64,000 nt of DNA from Sympetrum striolatum (GCA_947579665.1 OX388343.1:99019657-99083656), one strand, 5' to 3'. Positions 1 through 13,890 are shown, counted from the first letter of the stretch. Made by a program: numbers and translations. Notes: generated from the letters alone by a model not told the origin.

Positions 1-2
1 TG

Positions 3-840
3 ATGCGAGACCCGGAATGTGGCTCAGACCACTATTTACTTATATCTAAAATTTATTTCCCATATAATGGTGACAGAAATCCAACCATAGAGGAGAGTAT
101 GCAGCAAATTTTAGCAGACCCAATAAAGTACAACCTAAAGCTTAGAGATGACTCGACAAGATTTATGTTCCAGACAAGATTGAAAATAAAATTACTGGCT
201 ATCCCAGAAGGATCGCCAAATGAAATGTACGAAGTCATAAAAAAACTGAATTCATGAGGCTGCTAGAGAAGCGCTTGATGAACTTTCACCCATACAAGGA
301 TATAGAAGAGACACTCCGTGGTGGAACAGTAAGTTGGAGAATCTTGTAGAAGATAAAAAGACTGCCTATAGAAAATGGTTAGCCACGAAACAAGATGAGG
401 ATGGAAATTATTACAAAACGAAACGAAGAGAGGCACAAAAAGAGATTGCTAGAGCTAAGAATGAATATTGGGATATATTGTGTGAAGAAGTGGATAAGTG
501 TGCTGGAAACACAAGGACAAACAAAGTCTGGAAAAAACATAAAGGGTTAAGAACTCAAATGAAAGACAAAGCGGGTATTAGCTTGATTAGTACGGATTAG
601 TGGAAGAAGGATTACCAAAGTTTATTAAAAGAAGATAGAAACTAATTCACAGAAAAGGTCAAGGAGAGAACTGATGCAAGCAAATGCGATACACCAGAAG
701 GAAAACTGATGAACATAAAACAAGATCAGAAAATAACATCAGAAGATATAAAGATCGGATAAAGTCTAGGATACATATCTATATATGGAATTAATAAAGT
801 CTGCCCCAGAAAAGATACTAGAGATATTAGCGTAGTTAGA
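3..840 (+). mobile_element. Decayed RTE-like LINE fragment (endonuclease end to RT start)
   Basis: Remnant of a non-LTR retrotransposon polyprotein. The frame at 3-257 carries the GSDHYLL motif typical of the last catalytic His block of APE-type endonucleases. After a frameshift near 250 the reading continues in another frame with EAAREALDEL, then PWWNSKLE and a basic linker (RKWLATK, NEYWDILCEEVDKC, VWKKHKGLR), an arrangement known from RTE-type and craniofacial-development-protein-2-like polyproteins. In-frame stops follow at about 598-600, 643 and 760. A last recognisable block, MELIKSAPEKILEILA, lies near 785-832 in a shifted frame and corresponds to the start of the RT region. The homology then ends, so the catalytic RT core is missing. 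The 5' part lies outside the window. The family name is inferred from motifs; the LINE nature is firm. Confidence 0.8.
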
Positions 841-3800
841 TACCCACGATAATTTCGCTAACTCTTTAAGCTATGCTTCCGTTATTACTGAAATGCTTAG
901 ATTTTCCCTCACGATGAAGTATGAGCTTTCAGATTCTTTCGTAGCAATTTAAATTCAATTTTTTATATTTAATTTTCTGAATGGTGCACTTAATGATGAT
1001 TTCAACAAACACCACTTTCCTAATATTTCTAACGAATTTCATAATGATGAGAGCAAATTTTAAAAACATCAGCTAAATTTCAAGGTTTATATTTTATACT
1101 TCATTGTTAAGAGTGAAAATTTTAATTTGATTTTTGGTAAACATAGATATAGAATAAATTTTAAGGAAAAATACATTGGTTGTAAGTTTTTCCCTATACC
1201 ATTGTAAGTTGACCGCAATTTCAGGCCCATCCACGCAATATCCCGCAATTCTGCAGGTGTCCTCTAAGGCACACATCTGGGCCCCATCCGATTATGAGAC
1301 GCACACAATTGCGCTCCATCAAACCCTCTAATATGCGGTCGAAGAAGAAACGAGCCAACAGATATTGTGGGTAAAACGTCACGCGATAAATCCCTCCCTT
1401 TTTTGTCGTTCGTTGCCATATTCGGAACGGTTCCTCCATTCCATCGACGAGAGTTTCGATTTTTATTGTGGGTTGCCGCGCTGAAATCCAATCTCGGACC
1501 ACCTCGTTTTTAAATCGCTCGGAATCGATGTCCGAGAGAAAATCCCTTTTGTTTGGGCTCCACGAGGCGGTAAGCGTGGTCGTCGGAGGCCCTCTTTCGC
1601 CAAATTGTAGCTGCCGCAGCAGAAATTCACTCCGAGCTCCTTAAAGTAGCGAAGAACGATTCGCAGGGACTTTCATGAATACAAATTCGAGGGTCTGAAA
1701 ATGTGTAGCATCATAAAATTAATGAGACGGGAATTGTGGGGGATTAACATCAATTGGAAATTTCAACGGAAGGTGTGTTTAGAGATGAAAGCAATAGTTT
1801 GGTAAGGATTGCATTCCTATAATTAAAATAAAAACTTAACAGTACAGATTTTTAAAAAATATATCACGACCGGTGCCGACCTAGTATTTCTATTATCATC
1901 ACATGTACGTCTGCATTAGTAAATTTTAATTGATTTCATTATAATTAAATATTAACATAATTGGTGACAGTTATGCAATATATTTGATTTCGTTTGAGTA
2001 CATTTCATTATCAGCTACATTTCCGAAACACTGCTTTAGACATTGGTAATCAAAGTTGAAAGTTATATTTTACCTTATTAACAATACAGATGTTAACTTA
2101 AATTCTGTGAGTCAAATTCATTTTGTGTCTGAGTAATCCAAAGTTTGCAATTAATTACTAATTGCCAGTAAAATGTTATCATCGATATTCATGACATGGA
2201 CTTTAACCATGTGGAATTTTCATTCATTGATTTACAACAAATTTTAATCCCTGAATCGAAGAGTAAATTGATAGATTAGTGATTCAAGTGTTATTTCATT
2301 TGGGATTATTCGAAATTATTCCTGAACATACTCTCTGCTTTGAGTCTTCACATAGCCAAGTGAATAGCGCGTTCAATTACAGCGTTCTCTTAGCATCACG
2401 TGAATATAGGAAGCTATCTGAATTATCCCACAATGGGATGGCACGCCATTGACTTATACTCTCAGATTTTCATTTCACGTTCCGATCTTTCGAAAATTCA
2501 CATTAATAAGAATTACTACAATAAATTGATGAAACCTCGTAGTATTTCTATTGAAAAAACCTTATTATGAAATACCCAGATAGTTAACTTTACAGTCTTG
2601 ACTTCATAGTTTTATAGAATAAAACCAGACCAGACATTGCATTTTCGTTTACACATCTTCATAATAAGGTTTGAAGATAATTTTATCATTAATCAATTAT
2701 CATCTACGTTCAAATTTTCAGCGGAAGAGAATCAGTTTAATTATTCACTAATAGTCGTCGGACTTGAACACTCAAATTTAAGAAGGTCTTCTGTCTCTAG
2801 AAAAACATTCCACTTTCCTAGCGTATTTGATATACTTCGTTTTTATTCTATGTTTATACTTCGAGAATAATCTTATTCACAGTTGGAAAATTATACATCT
2901 AATTTTACTTCGCAAGCGGACTTAAAACGAGATAAAAAGATTTCCGACGGTGATTTATGAGTTCCTCAGGCTAATTCGATTGCAAATTTAGGGATGAATT
3001 TCCCCTCCGAGATGAAAATTAAGCGCGAAAATAACCTTGAAGACCCACGAAAAAAATTATACTTCCAAATTCCCTCCGGAAAGTTTTTTTGTCGGAAACT
3101 TTCTTTCGGGCATGAAAAAAATCACTTGCCGCCTCACCCTGAAACTTGGGATGAACACGGCAGAACGAGCTAGGAAGAATAGTCCATGATGAAAGAGGGA
3201 TTTACAACGCAGATATAGAGCGTGGGGATGAATGAAAAAAGAGTATCGATAAGTCAAATAAGACATCTCATGACATGGAGCAGCATGCATATGACAGAAG
3301 ATGAACAGTGAATGGGTGCACACGGAGAACACGGCATGGGGCGTGTAGGGGCAGGATTACAGGACGAGCAGATTTAGTGCGGAGAACGCGATGGAGGGAA
3401 AAGGGGAGTGAAACAGTTGCGCCGAAGGAAAAAAGAGACGTGCAATAACCCATTTTCACTAAATGCTTGGAATCATTAATGCCTGTTAGAATTGTGAATT
3501 TAGCTCATTACATTTCTTTCAACGTATGCATTTTCAAATTAATCTTCTCTGAATATATTAACTATTAACTTATTCACTATTTGTGATTTGAGTAAATGAA
3601 TGAATTGAAGAAAAATATTGATTTTTTCCCTTAAAACAAAGTAATAGAATTATTTAACACACTTACAAATATCAAGCAAGATAAACTACATGTATGAGAA
3701 AATTTCATTTCGATTCTAAGCAACATTGTGCTTAGCATGTTTCAGTAATATAAAATATGAAATTAGAGTCTTTTAAGGAAACCAAAAGTTTAAGTTCCGA

Positions 3801-5792
3801 TGATTCTAATTAGAAAAATACTCTTCTATCCGATTTCAATTACATAAATTAAATAGCTGCACATGAGTTCTATAAATTGATTTCAAAATTCATTCACTTT
3901 GTGCAACCTTGTGTTCCGTCATGATGTATAAAAAATATCTGAAATTACACGATATTCTTTAATTACTTTAATTTTCATTACAGTATTGGGAGTTATTACA
4001 TTTATTTTCAGATTTTTAATAATTATCGACCGATTGCAGCTGTAAGTTCCTCCCTCCTTCCCCCTCTAGCCTTCCTAACACATTTAAATACCCCAATATA
4101 CCAATTGGATATTAACTTACTTAAACCAGCATCTAATTTAAGAACAGACCACCCGGAAATAAGAGGATGAAAAATTAAAAATTAAGGTTTGAGTACAGAC
4201 TGAGTGATGAATACCAAATGGAGCAACGACCTCTGATACTTAGTAGGTTTTGCGGTAGGCCTCTTAACAGAACTAAATGTAAGCGTATGAAAAGAGACGA
4301 CAAGTAATATTCAAATCAGTAATAAACCTGATTATAAAGAAGATAATTTAAATTGAATAAAACGACCGTTAAAATGCAGAAAAAAATCAGTTCCTAGAGG
4401 AATAAGTTCCCTGAAACTCTGTCTTTCGTAGCATTACTCCATCAAATCCAGTAACGAATTTAAAATCAATATCGAATTAGCTATCTTTAACTACCCTTAT
4501 TGAAAGCTGCATTCTCTTTTTCGGGTCACGGACGGTGAATAAATTTCGCTCCTTTTCACCGAAGCACCCATTACATTAAGGCACTACCAACACGGCCCTT
4601 TGCCCCGGCGGAGAAAAGCAGAATTACAGAGCTTGAAAAGGGGTTTGAAGGAGGGGAAAAAATCACGCCCGGAATAAGGGTGTACCGCTCCCTCGATAAA
4701 TAAAGGCGTGCGAAAACAAGGTGAAGTGTACGGTGGAAAAGAAAGGGCTTTAAATCCTCCGGGAGCGTTTCTGCCGCGTTTTCTTAAGGACAGTCTCTTG
4801 CGTGTAAAGAAGAGAGAGTTAACATTCGTGTTTTTTAGCTCTCCCTTCTGGTAATCGCGGAGGGAATCCAAAAGTAGCCTGCGCTTGATCCGGAGGCGAT
4901 TTTCGCTGCTTTTTTCGCCGGGGGCCGTAAATCCCGCCAACAATCGGCTCCTTTTTAAAGGACGGCCACCGGACGTGGGCTGACAACAGTCGTGAGGGCG
5001 CTTTTAAAAACACTCCAACGGCGGACAAACGAAAACACATTTTCGAAATCACGCGTTCCGTGTTTCCATTCGCCGAGGAAATTAATTAGAGCTCTCTGCA
5101 AAGTGGAGGCATTTAATAAAGTCCACATTCGGAAAGAATAAGGGCTATCTTTGACGTTATACTCGAGGATGAATTTCCTAGGGCAAAGAGAATTTCCCGG
5201 CTCGTCGCTTCCTGGACTGCTGCGAGCCCTGTACCATTTCCTTAAAGTAATGCGCGAAAAACTTTCGGAGAAATTTATGCATACCGGAAAATTTTCCGTC
5301 TGACTCTCGTCGCAGTTTTGAAAGGAAGGCTGTAATAAGAATTCTTCTGCGAAGAAAGTTTGTAATTTTAGCAAAGCAATAGGTATATATATCTAAGGCT
5401 ACGAAGTTTAAAGGGAGCCATCCTTGCGATGAAATGGAAATACAAAAATGAATGAAGTGACATTTATGTTTATAGATGGTCATGTCAGACTGTGCAGAAG
5501 AGAGATATTTCTGACAAATGAATGAGAATATTTCGGAATTACTGATTTTTCGACATCCAGTATCTTTTTGGAATACGAAATGTTTCTCTCTTGAGAAAAA
5601 TCATTTTACAAGAATTACAATAACAATGAAACTATTAATCGAATGAACAAAATAAGATTTTATTTGAGAGACTTACCCTTGTTTTCTCAGCTGGGATTGC
5701 AACTTCGTAAACTATGAGAAGAAAATTAATAACGATGTGTTTCTGATATCTGTATAATTATTTTAATTTGTATAATCTCCCTGTTTGACTGG
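841..5792. other. No gene recognised
   Basis: AT-rich non-coding DNA. Two somewhat GC-richer stretches (about 1,190-1,680 and 4,570-5,350) contain short open frames on both strands, but none has a recognisable motif or clear splice sites. I see no RNA gene and no convincing repeat boundary. Confidence 0.5.
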
Positions 5793-5800
5793 ATTATTAC

Positions 5801-6433
5801 TAGAGGTGGGCACAATCGAATGAAAAAAAATCGAATAATTCGATTTTTTGCTTCAATCGAATTATTCGAATAAAGCGTTTCGATTTTTCACTCGATCCTA
5901 ACCGAGTGAATTTATTCGATTGTTTTTAGCGAGTGAAAAAAATCGAATAAATCTATTTGATTGTTTTCATGAATGGAAAAAAATCGAATAAATATATTCG
6001 ATTGTTCCAAACTAGTGATTCACTCGTTCAGAGGAAGTGAGTGAAAAATCGAATAGATTTATTCGATTTTTTTCACTCGCTAAAAAAAATCGAATAAATT
6101 CACTCGGTTTATTCGATTTTTCACTCGTTTACTTGATACGCGTTGAAGAGGAGAGGCTCGTGAAGAGTGGCTCGTAACGTGATCCCAGTTAGTGGAAGTA
6201 CGGTAGAGATATGTGATACTGATGAAATATTAACATAGATATCATATATACGTGTATGTATGTATATCTGATCCGATATCCCGGCAGCCAGTTGTTACTG
6301 CCCCTGACCAGCTATTGCATCCTGTCCAGCCTACCAAAGCGAGTGAATTCATCCGAATGAAAACAATCGAATAAATGCCAAAACAATCGAATAACTATTC
6401 GATTGTTTTTTTCAATCGATTGTCCCATCTCTA
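5801..6433. mobile_element. hAT-type MITE with internal foldback
   Basis: A 633-bp non-autonomous DNA transposon. The left end reads TAGAGGTGGGCAC and the right end, reversed, reads TAGAGATGGGAC, the TAGAG-type terminus typical of hAT elements. The insertion is flanked by an exact 8-bp duplication ATTATTAC (5,793-5,800 and 6,434-6,441), the size expected for hAT. The interior is packed with ATCGAATA/TATTCGAT words in both orientations. About 5,876-5,960 pairs with about 6,035-6,130 as an inner inverted repeat. There is no transposase coding. The repeated words could be transposase-binding subterminal motifs, which is inference. Confidence 0.88.
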
Positions 6434-6441
6434 ATTATTAC

Positions 6442-7997
6442 TGATCGAATCCAATGCTTGTACGGTGACTTCGTGGTATGTCTTCACTAAGAACAGAGAA
6501 AAAACTTTTATAAACCACAATACGATTTATTCTCAAACGACAACAGATTTGATTCGGAGTCATGATCAGGCTTCACCTGATTTAGCAGCCTATTTTTTTG
6601 TCATCTCAATTTTAGTTCTACATTTCTAACAAATCTCTCGAAATCTTTTATATCAAATAATCCAAATAAAAAAAATTTTCAAATAATGCTATTTAATTCT
6701 CATCACAATCAATTGGCAACTTCAAGTTGAAAGTTGACGATAAACATTAAAATCGCATCAGTTTAAAAAAATATAAATTTCCGGATAAAAGGTCTTCAAC
6801 TCAATATCCCAGCCCATTCTTTGAATTCTATTGTTAGGGAGAGAAGTTATGGAATCGAAGCATTCTTATTGCGAAGTCGCACGTTCTCCTTTGCTCTCCT
6901 CCTTTCTCTCTACGTGAGATTTTAAGTTCTCATTTTGAAGATAGATTTTAATTCTTCAACTACATTTACTTCATCGAATAATAGTGACAGATTTAGAAAT
7001 GTTGTGACACCCGCGATGTCACTCTTTCTACGGTGTTTAATTATAAAAATAAAAAGATAGAACTACATTTCTGTAAAACCTCCTAATAATATCTACTATT
7101 TCGTTACATGATGCGACGTTAAGTAGGAGGATACTGTATTAAGGTTAAACCTTACAGCAAAAATCTTTAAAGACAGTGAATTTGACCTGGATTTTTTCCC
7201 CTTCCCATCACATCTCCCTCTTTTCCTGCCATTCCTCAAAATTAAGATATTCCGCAATATTTCTCCGCTCATTTTCGGTACATCAGGCGCATTAAAATCC
7301 TTCGGAAAGTTTTTATCGCTCAATTTGCTTCCGCAGTAAAATTCAATATTGGAATTGCATAATTAATCACGATCCATTTAACATCCACCCGATCGCTCTC
7401 CCGAATATCGATAATCATTACGGAATCGACTTCCTGTGCCGCATCTTCGTCCCCGCCAACCGAATCCATAGCTTTCTCCCGAAGTCATTATTAAATCCAA
7501 GCGATATTCATTACCTCAGTGTTTGCCCGAGTTACATAAACGCTTCCACTTCCGTCTAAATTCATTTAGACGGCGTAACGAAAGTTACGATAGGGCGATT
7601 GAAAGATGACAGCCTCCAATGTTTATTTCAGTCTTGTTTATTGAACTGTGGGTAATCACAACAGGATGTATATCCGTTTTCAATATGACTTTTCAGTACA
7701 TCAACAGCAAGCTTTAGCCATTGCTTGTTTTCGCAGTCAATATTTCAGTCTTCGATTTGAAAAAAGGGATAATATCAGAGATGAAAATGGGTTATTGCTC
7801 GTTAATTACTTTTTTGCTTTACTTCTGTTATATATTATGCATAAAGCATTTCTATTTAGGTTCAAAATTATTGCTTGGAAATACTTTTTCAAAGTCACAT
7901 TATAGGATCTTAGACGATAAATTTTCGGTTGTAATTATACTAAGCGTTACAAGCTCTTCGATATCTTTCTAGGGGACACAAGTACCCTTTAATCATG
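6442..7997. other. No gene recognised
   Basis: AT-rich sequence without a supportable gene, RNA or repeat. Short open frames at 7,648-7,972 are low-complexity, hydrophobic and without motifs. Confidence 0.5.
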
Positions 7998-7999
7998 TA

Positions 8000-8294
8000 C
8001 AGTAGAACTCCAACTATCCGAATCAATTGGGACCGGACCCCATTCGTACAATAAAAAATTCGGATAATTAATTAACTTCTGTATGTAAGTATATTGAAAA
8101 CGGGAGAAAAAAAACTGCATATATAGTATAAAAAGAGCTATGTATAATTTAATTTAAAAAATGGTAACACTTTGGCATGTCTATTCGGTTTCTACCGTTA
8201 TGCTTACCACGTCAGCGAATTTGGAACTGCTATATGAGATGGTGTCCTAAAGTGATTCGGATAATCAGCGATTCGAATAGTTGCAGTTCTACTG
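8000..8294. mobile_element. Tigger/pogo-like MITE at a TA site
   Basis: A 295-bp element bounded by TA on both sides (7,998-7,999 and 8,295-8,296). Left end CAGTAGAACTCCAACTATC; the right end reversed is CAGTAGAACTGCAACTATT, giving about 25 bp of near-identical inverted repeat that runs on into CCGAATC/TCGAATC. CAGT ends, TA duplication and TATCCGAA subterminal words are typical of the Tigger/pogo branch of Tc1/mariner. No transposase frame. The element at 52,295-52,833 uses related TATCCGAA words. Confidence 0.82.
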
Positions 8295-8296
8295 TA

Positions 8297-10437
8297 TTTA
8301 TAATTTTATTTTTCTATAAAATGGTGTGATTAACTTCAAATAGTATTTGCTTTGACTAGCTGTCAATAAATATTAATTCCAGAGTTTTATTAACAGAGGC
8401 AGTGCACAATAATCATTATTAGACATTTTGTGACAATATTACATCCAAACAGCAGTGATCTATACGTCAAAAAGTTTCTCGGACCTCCATCCAGGTAATT
8501 TCTGGAGACGTTGTCACCAATGATTCGATGGCAATCTCTGTCATCTTCTTCATTCACGTCAACCCTGACAGCAATGTGTCCAGAACTTAACAGAGTGGGA
8601 ATCCGAGAATATCTCACGAAGTATACTGTACACCAAAATTATATAGCATAAATAGAGACAAAAATAATTTGACTACCTCATCAATTGATGAATATACATT
8701 TTCTTAGTTAACTGCCTCTAATTCCTTTAAAGTTCTCTTTTTATGCATGCCCATCACTTACCGAAGAAGAAGGGATTTTACAAAATATTAAATAATTTCA
8801 ATCGCTAAAATGGTGATTTAATCGTTAAAAGCGACTAATGTATTAATATTTTGATTATAGAATAGAGTGGGTTTCTAGGGTATTTAAAAATATCAACGAG
8901 ATTCACGGGAACCTAGAATAATGGAAAGCACTTCTACATGTATGTACTTTCGTAAATCCCGACACGAATAGAATTCTCATTGTTATGTTAAAATTGTTTT
9001 CAAAATTTATTTTTAGATTTCAAACGCACTCAAACGTTCCGCCATATTTTAATCTTTCACTTTTTTCTGGAGCTAAAAATTCGGACCAAACTTCGGCAGT
9101 ACTTATTCTGCTTAAGAGATTAAAGTCTGATCAAATTCCCTGTATTCTGGGTTAGCCCTCCACAGCTGTCGATTTACTCTTGTTATAAAGGTTGCAGCAG
9201 GTTGTTCGAAGTTGCTCTCTCTTCTCGTCAACATTCTTTTTCGTTTTCTGGATGTCAGCCATAAAAAATAAAGTGCCACGAACGAGGACACATAAATTTT
9301 TCTATTCCCATATTAGCAGGTTGCAGGCATTGCTCGGAAAGGTCATTGCCCTCCTAGAAAATTCTCGTCCGCTTCGAGATATTCTCAGTGATATTTACCG
9401 TCTCCGATTAAATATTAAATTTCAACCCAATCTTTTTGAAAATTGAGAATGGAGCATTGAAGGGACGTGTAGCTATGTTGAACATAAATGAAATATCGAG
9501 GAAACTTATTCTTGCAATTTAGCAGAATAATTATTTTATATTTAATTAGTAAATAAAACATTACGTCAAAACAGAATTCAATATAAATATGTATATTTAA
9601 CTTTCAATAAATCAAAAACAACTCAAAATTGATTTTTCGGTTTTTCGTGTTAATTTATGACATTCATTTTTAAATTTTCTAGTATATTTTGGTGCAATTT
9701 TGTAAGAAATTCGCATTTACATCAGTTGTTAAAAGCATCAACAAGTAAGCGTCACAAATTCAGAATTCGGCAGTACCGAATTTGGTAGCACTTACAGAAT
9801 ATAAAGACAGCAGATAGTATTAAATAACCATAAACAACAGAACGGCATTCATAAGATCGTAAAATCTTGGAAAGGGACTAACAAAATAATTTTAAGTAGT
9901 ACTTGCTTTGCAAATCAAATAGTTATCTTTTAGAGTGTCTGTGAAATATATTGTTGTAGCGTAGAAACTAGACGAAGAAAAATCTTAACGTGACTTCAGA
10001 TGGAAATTTCAGTCTTTCAATATCCTTGCAAATACCTTACCATTGACCAGCTATTTTGGCAGAACTGTCCTTTCTTTTCTAAATAAATTGAGGGCTGACC
10101 TTATAAAGTAACTTTGCCTTTAGTAGCACTTATCCTTCCGGAATCGATTATTTTTACGCTCACTTCAGTAGCAATTTTTTCTGCTGCATTGCCATGATTA
10201 ATGCTCATTTGGTGAAAATAAATTTGAAATTATGAACATATTTTCCTCTGAACTAAGAAATAATGGCAACTAATGATTTTTGTATCGAAGAGAAAATCTC
10301 TTTAATGCCAATTCCTCAATTTAATTTCACCAATTACATCATTATCTTGTTATGGTGACTTCAAGATCTGAATAATGTTATCCTGAAAACAAAGAATAAA
10401 AGCCGAATTTAAGTAACACGCAAAGAAAGCTAAGTTA
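8297..10437. other. No gene recognised
   Basis: AT-rich, non-coding. The open frame at 9,192-9,446 has no motif and no splice context. Nothing else could be supported. Confidence 0.5.
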
Positions 10438-10447
10438 CAGAAGAGTA

Positions 10448-10577
10448 TTGGTAGTAGTATTATTAAAAGTGCTTCGACAGTTTAGGTCATTTTGCAAATT
10501 GACTCCCACCGGGAATCGAACCCGGGACCGCTTTTACCGAAGGCAAACGCGCTGTCCACATGACTATCCGGGAGTTA
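10448..10577 (-). mobile_element. tRNA-derived SINE, minus strand
   Basis: Reverse strand of 10,502-10,575 folds as a partial tRNA: a 7-bp acceptor stem (ACTCCCG with TGGGAGT, one G-U pair), a perfect T-arm (CCGGG-TTCGATT-CCCGG) and a Pol III B box GGTTCGATTCC. The D-arm and anticodon arm deviate from a functional tRNA: position 8 is G and the anticodon stem is poor. Downstream on the same strand (10,448-10,495) lies a body sequence that recurs at 50,138-50,180 beside a second tRNA-like head. The head-plus-shared-body structure indicates a SINE rather than a tRNA gene. Confidence 0.65.
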
Positions 10578-12719
10578 CAGAAGATACGATAGGGAATGCG
10601 AAAACAAAAATCAAGGATACACCTAGTTTTAATTTTGCAAACAATAGATTTGAAGGGAAATTTACACCTTTTTATATTTAACTATTTCGTAAACAGATAA
10701 ATTGATAGGGGGTATTTTTTTAGATAACATTTCTTTCATCTTTAACGGAATTCTTAAATTAACAGTAATATTCTTGTGTCTGTACTTGGGCCACGGAGGA
10801 GATTTGAGTACCCAATTAGGAGGCCGCTGTTTTCGAAATAAAAATGAAATTCGAAAGAGAATTCGCCTCCTTCCAAACCCAATTTCACGAGATCAAACGA
10901 AGTTTCTTCTTTTACCTCTCTTTCCCTTAAAGTAAATCCTCTTTTAAGGTGGTCTTTCCTTCTCTCCGCCTCTTTGCCATCAAAACTAAGTTAGGGTATT
11001 GAATTAATGCGATGAATCTCGCAATGAAGCAGTGAGCCTAACCTGAAAGGAATGAATATAAGCGAAAGAATATTTTAATGTCCTTCTAGAAAAGAGTCTT
11101 TGACTGACTTCTCTCTCGGGCACGTTAAAATGGATTGCAAAATTGTCTCTACGGAGCCTTTTCGTAACGGAAACAAACTAAATCACGATAAAGAAATCTT
11201 TATCCTCATCAATCACACGCAATTTCATATTCATAGTTCCCTTTTGCATGCGGTTAAGAGAATTGGCGTAATCAAAACCTGTTATGAAAAACTGTCAGAA
11301 TAAGATCACATATATTTTATGAAGTAGTTGCGCAGAATGGAAGACGTTGAAAAAACAAACTCCCATCCCCATCCAATTCTCTACCGGATAATGTAATTAT
11401 ATGCTACAAAGAAACCAACCTTTTATCTCTTTTATGCTCTTCCATTTCTTTTCAGTCTCACATTTCCTTAAATTTAACGAAATCTGAAACAGTTTGCAAG
11501 GCCTTCCATCAAATTTGCATTTGATTATCTCTTCAAACATCTTCTTACTCTTCTTTAGATACTCCTTTTACCCTCCAGAATCTTCGAATTCGATTAAAAA
11601 TAAAGAGCAGAATATGGGAATTTCACCAATTATTGCACAGAAACTATTAAAAATTAATCGTTTTTATTGATCACACATCACACCGCATTAAACAATCAAT
11701 GGATTCTCAAATTTAGATAGATATTTATCTAAAGAGGGAAACTAAGGTTATCTACGCGCGAAGGAGAATCCTCTGAATAAGTAGTTTCTCCGCTATTCCT
11801 TTTCTACTCTTCTATATTCTATAACTTTTTGTTCAAGAAAAACTGTCAACATTTGAAAGCATATTTCATTCCATATATGAGCCTTTTGCTTCCATTTTTA
11901 TTGAACTTTATGCGCAAGTCCGAATGAAGTGCGAAACTTGATATTTTAACGAAAGAAAGAGCCACTTTCAATTATTTCAGTATTTTAACCAGGAGAATAT
12001 TTGTGGAAAATATTGCTCATTAGAAGACGCAATAAAGATATATCACTACGTAATGAGAAAGGTGTATCCTCATGCAGAATTCACGCTGCGGCTGAATAAA
12101 ACAGAAGTGCCTATTCAGAGTTTTCCACGACTAACGGTCAAAAGGCAATAATCTAAAGGTAGGGAGTGAAAAATATTTCCATCAAGCTCAGCCTCAGGAT
12201 ATCGGGATCTCATTCATCAAGTCAATTTTAAATCTTGATGATGAACGCCATTTCATAGTCGGATACCCGGTATTCTCTCAAGGATCTTTTTTTTCCTTTT
12301 ATGAGGAATTGAATGGCGTTATATTAAGAAGGGACTTCCCTCATCGAGCAGCTAAAGAGATATGCAGGTAAATGGATCGCCGGCGAAAGGGATCAAATAA
12401 GCGCGTTGCCGCGCCTCCACTCTGCTCGATTTGTGACTCCATTGCGAAGCGAAGGACCGACGCAGTCCAATAGTGGAGGTTCAATGAAACTGCAGTTTGG
12501 ACTGATTTAGAAAGATGCTTGGATTCATCTTCAAGCTACTCCACCACAGGCTTACAGCATCGCCAGAGATAATGATGGAACATAGCTTTAGCTTTTTTTA
12601 TATATTTCTTTAACTATTTAACTTCTAGGAGCGAAGAGCGGCTGCTTTTTCACAAATGATGCTGGCTAGTATAGAAAATATTTCAGTTTACATTGGCATA
12701 TTTAAAGAAACCACGATGA
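10578..12719. other. No gene recognised
   Basis: Non-coding. A slightly GC-richer patch lies near 12,360-12,520. No motif-bearing frame and no repeat ends were seen. Confidence 0.5.
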
Positions 12720-12721
12720 TA

Positions 12722-13209
12722 CAGTGGTACCTTGGTTAACGACGGCCTTAGTTAACGACGGACTTGGTTAACGACGAGTTGCCGTAACCAAATAATATCT
12801 TGGGTAACGACGTAGGATTTGGCTTACGACGCCTCGTCGATTGGTATTTCCGGAGTTTCACGTGTTTCAGCACGTCTATTTATAATCACTATATTATAAA
12901 CTAATATTTGGTGTAAGTCAAGATGTTACATCATAAAAACATACTGAATAGCAGCTAGCGGAGAATATTAAAAATAGTTCAATGCTAAATTGTAGCTAAT
13001 TCACATAGGCGCATGTTGTCTCGCCGGAGTTAAAGCGGTAAATATTATAAGTTTTGCTTCCAATAACTGGGGTGCGTCCTCGACTCCGGGAAATACGGTA
13101 ATCCATTACCATTATTATAATTGTGGAAAATCGCGCCTTGGATAACGACGGTTTTGGTTAACGACGATTATCCTGGAACGGATTAGCGTCCTTAACTAAG
13201 GTACCACTG
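12722..13209. mobile_element. Tigger-like MITE with GGTTAACGACG repeats
   Basis: A 488-bp element flanked by TA (12,720-12,721 and 13,210-13,211). Left end CAGTGGTACCTTGGTTAA; right end reversed CAGTGGTACCTTAGTTAA. This terminus closely resembles known Tigger elements. The left arm holds five and the right arm two variants of an 11-bp word GGTTAACGACG. Those nearest the ends lie within the inverted repeats, and the others sit inside them. Such iterated subterminal words often bind transposase in other families; that role here is inferred. There is no coding capacity, so movement would need a transposase supplied elsewhere. Confidence 0.87.
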
Positions 13210-13211
13210 TA

Positions 13212-13890
13212 CTTAAGCGTGAAGAATCCTCGAAAACATCTAAATTTAATCCGCGGAAAATGGCATCGTTTCGTGGAATTCCATTATAATAACAACGATA
13301 AAATAGAAGGAATAGTAAGTTTTCCACACTATCTGGAGAATTTACTATTCCTTCCATTATATTGCGGACAAATTACCATTCCTTCTTTTTTCCTGTTTTT
13401 GTTGTTAAAGAATGAAAGTTTTCAATCAAGGTAGCTATAAGGTAATAGCAACCCAATACCAACTCCATTTTTAAAAATTATTATCATCAATCAATTGGAG
13501 CTTAATTGAACTTGTAGTAATTGATTACCAGGAAATTCCATCGAATCGAGATATCGTTTTTCGTCGATGCCCAATTAAAAATTGCCCCCCTTTCTCTCGA
13601 TATTCGATATCGCTAATTCTTGTACAATAATGCAATTAAAATTCAGTTTATAAGGATATCCGTCCAAAACTGGATAGATATAGTAAGATATACATATAAT
13701 GCGTGTGGATATCTTTGTGAGAATAACGCGCGATGATTCCGCAGTGATTCATTCGAAAAGTTAAATTTTGAATCTTGCTTTCAATATATGCTTTCTAAAT
13801 CATTTAACCGCTGATTAAAGGTCTCATCCATCTAGTTTACTAGCAACATTATGGAAAATTTAGTTGCAGTTTTCTCCAATAAAAATTTCT
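13212..13890. other. No gene recognised
   Basis: AT-rich spacer between two MITEs. Nothing supportable. Confidence 0.5.

Noticed and set aside
10502..10575. Functional tRNA gene on the minus strand
   Set aside because: Acceptor stem and T-arm pair, but position 8 is G, the D-arm is shifted and the anticodon stem is poor; a related body follows at a second locus, so SINE is the better reading.
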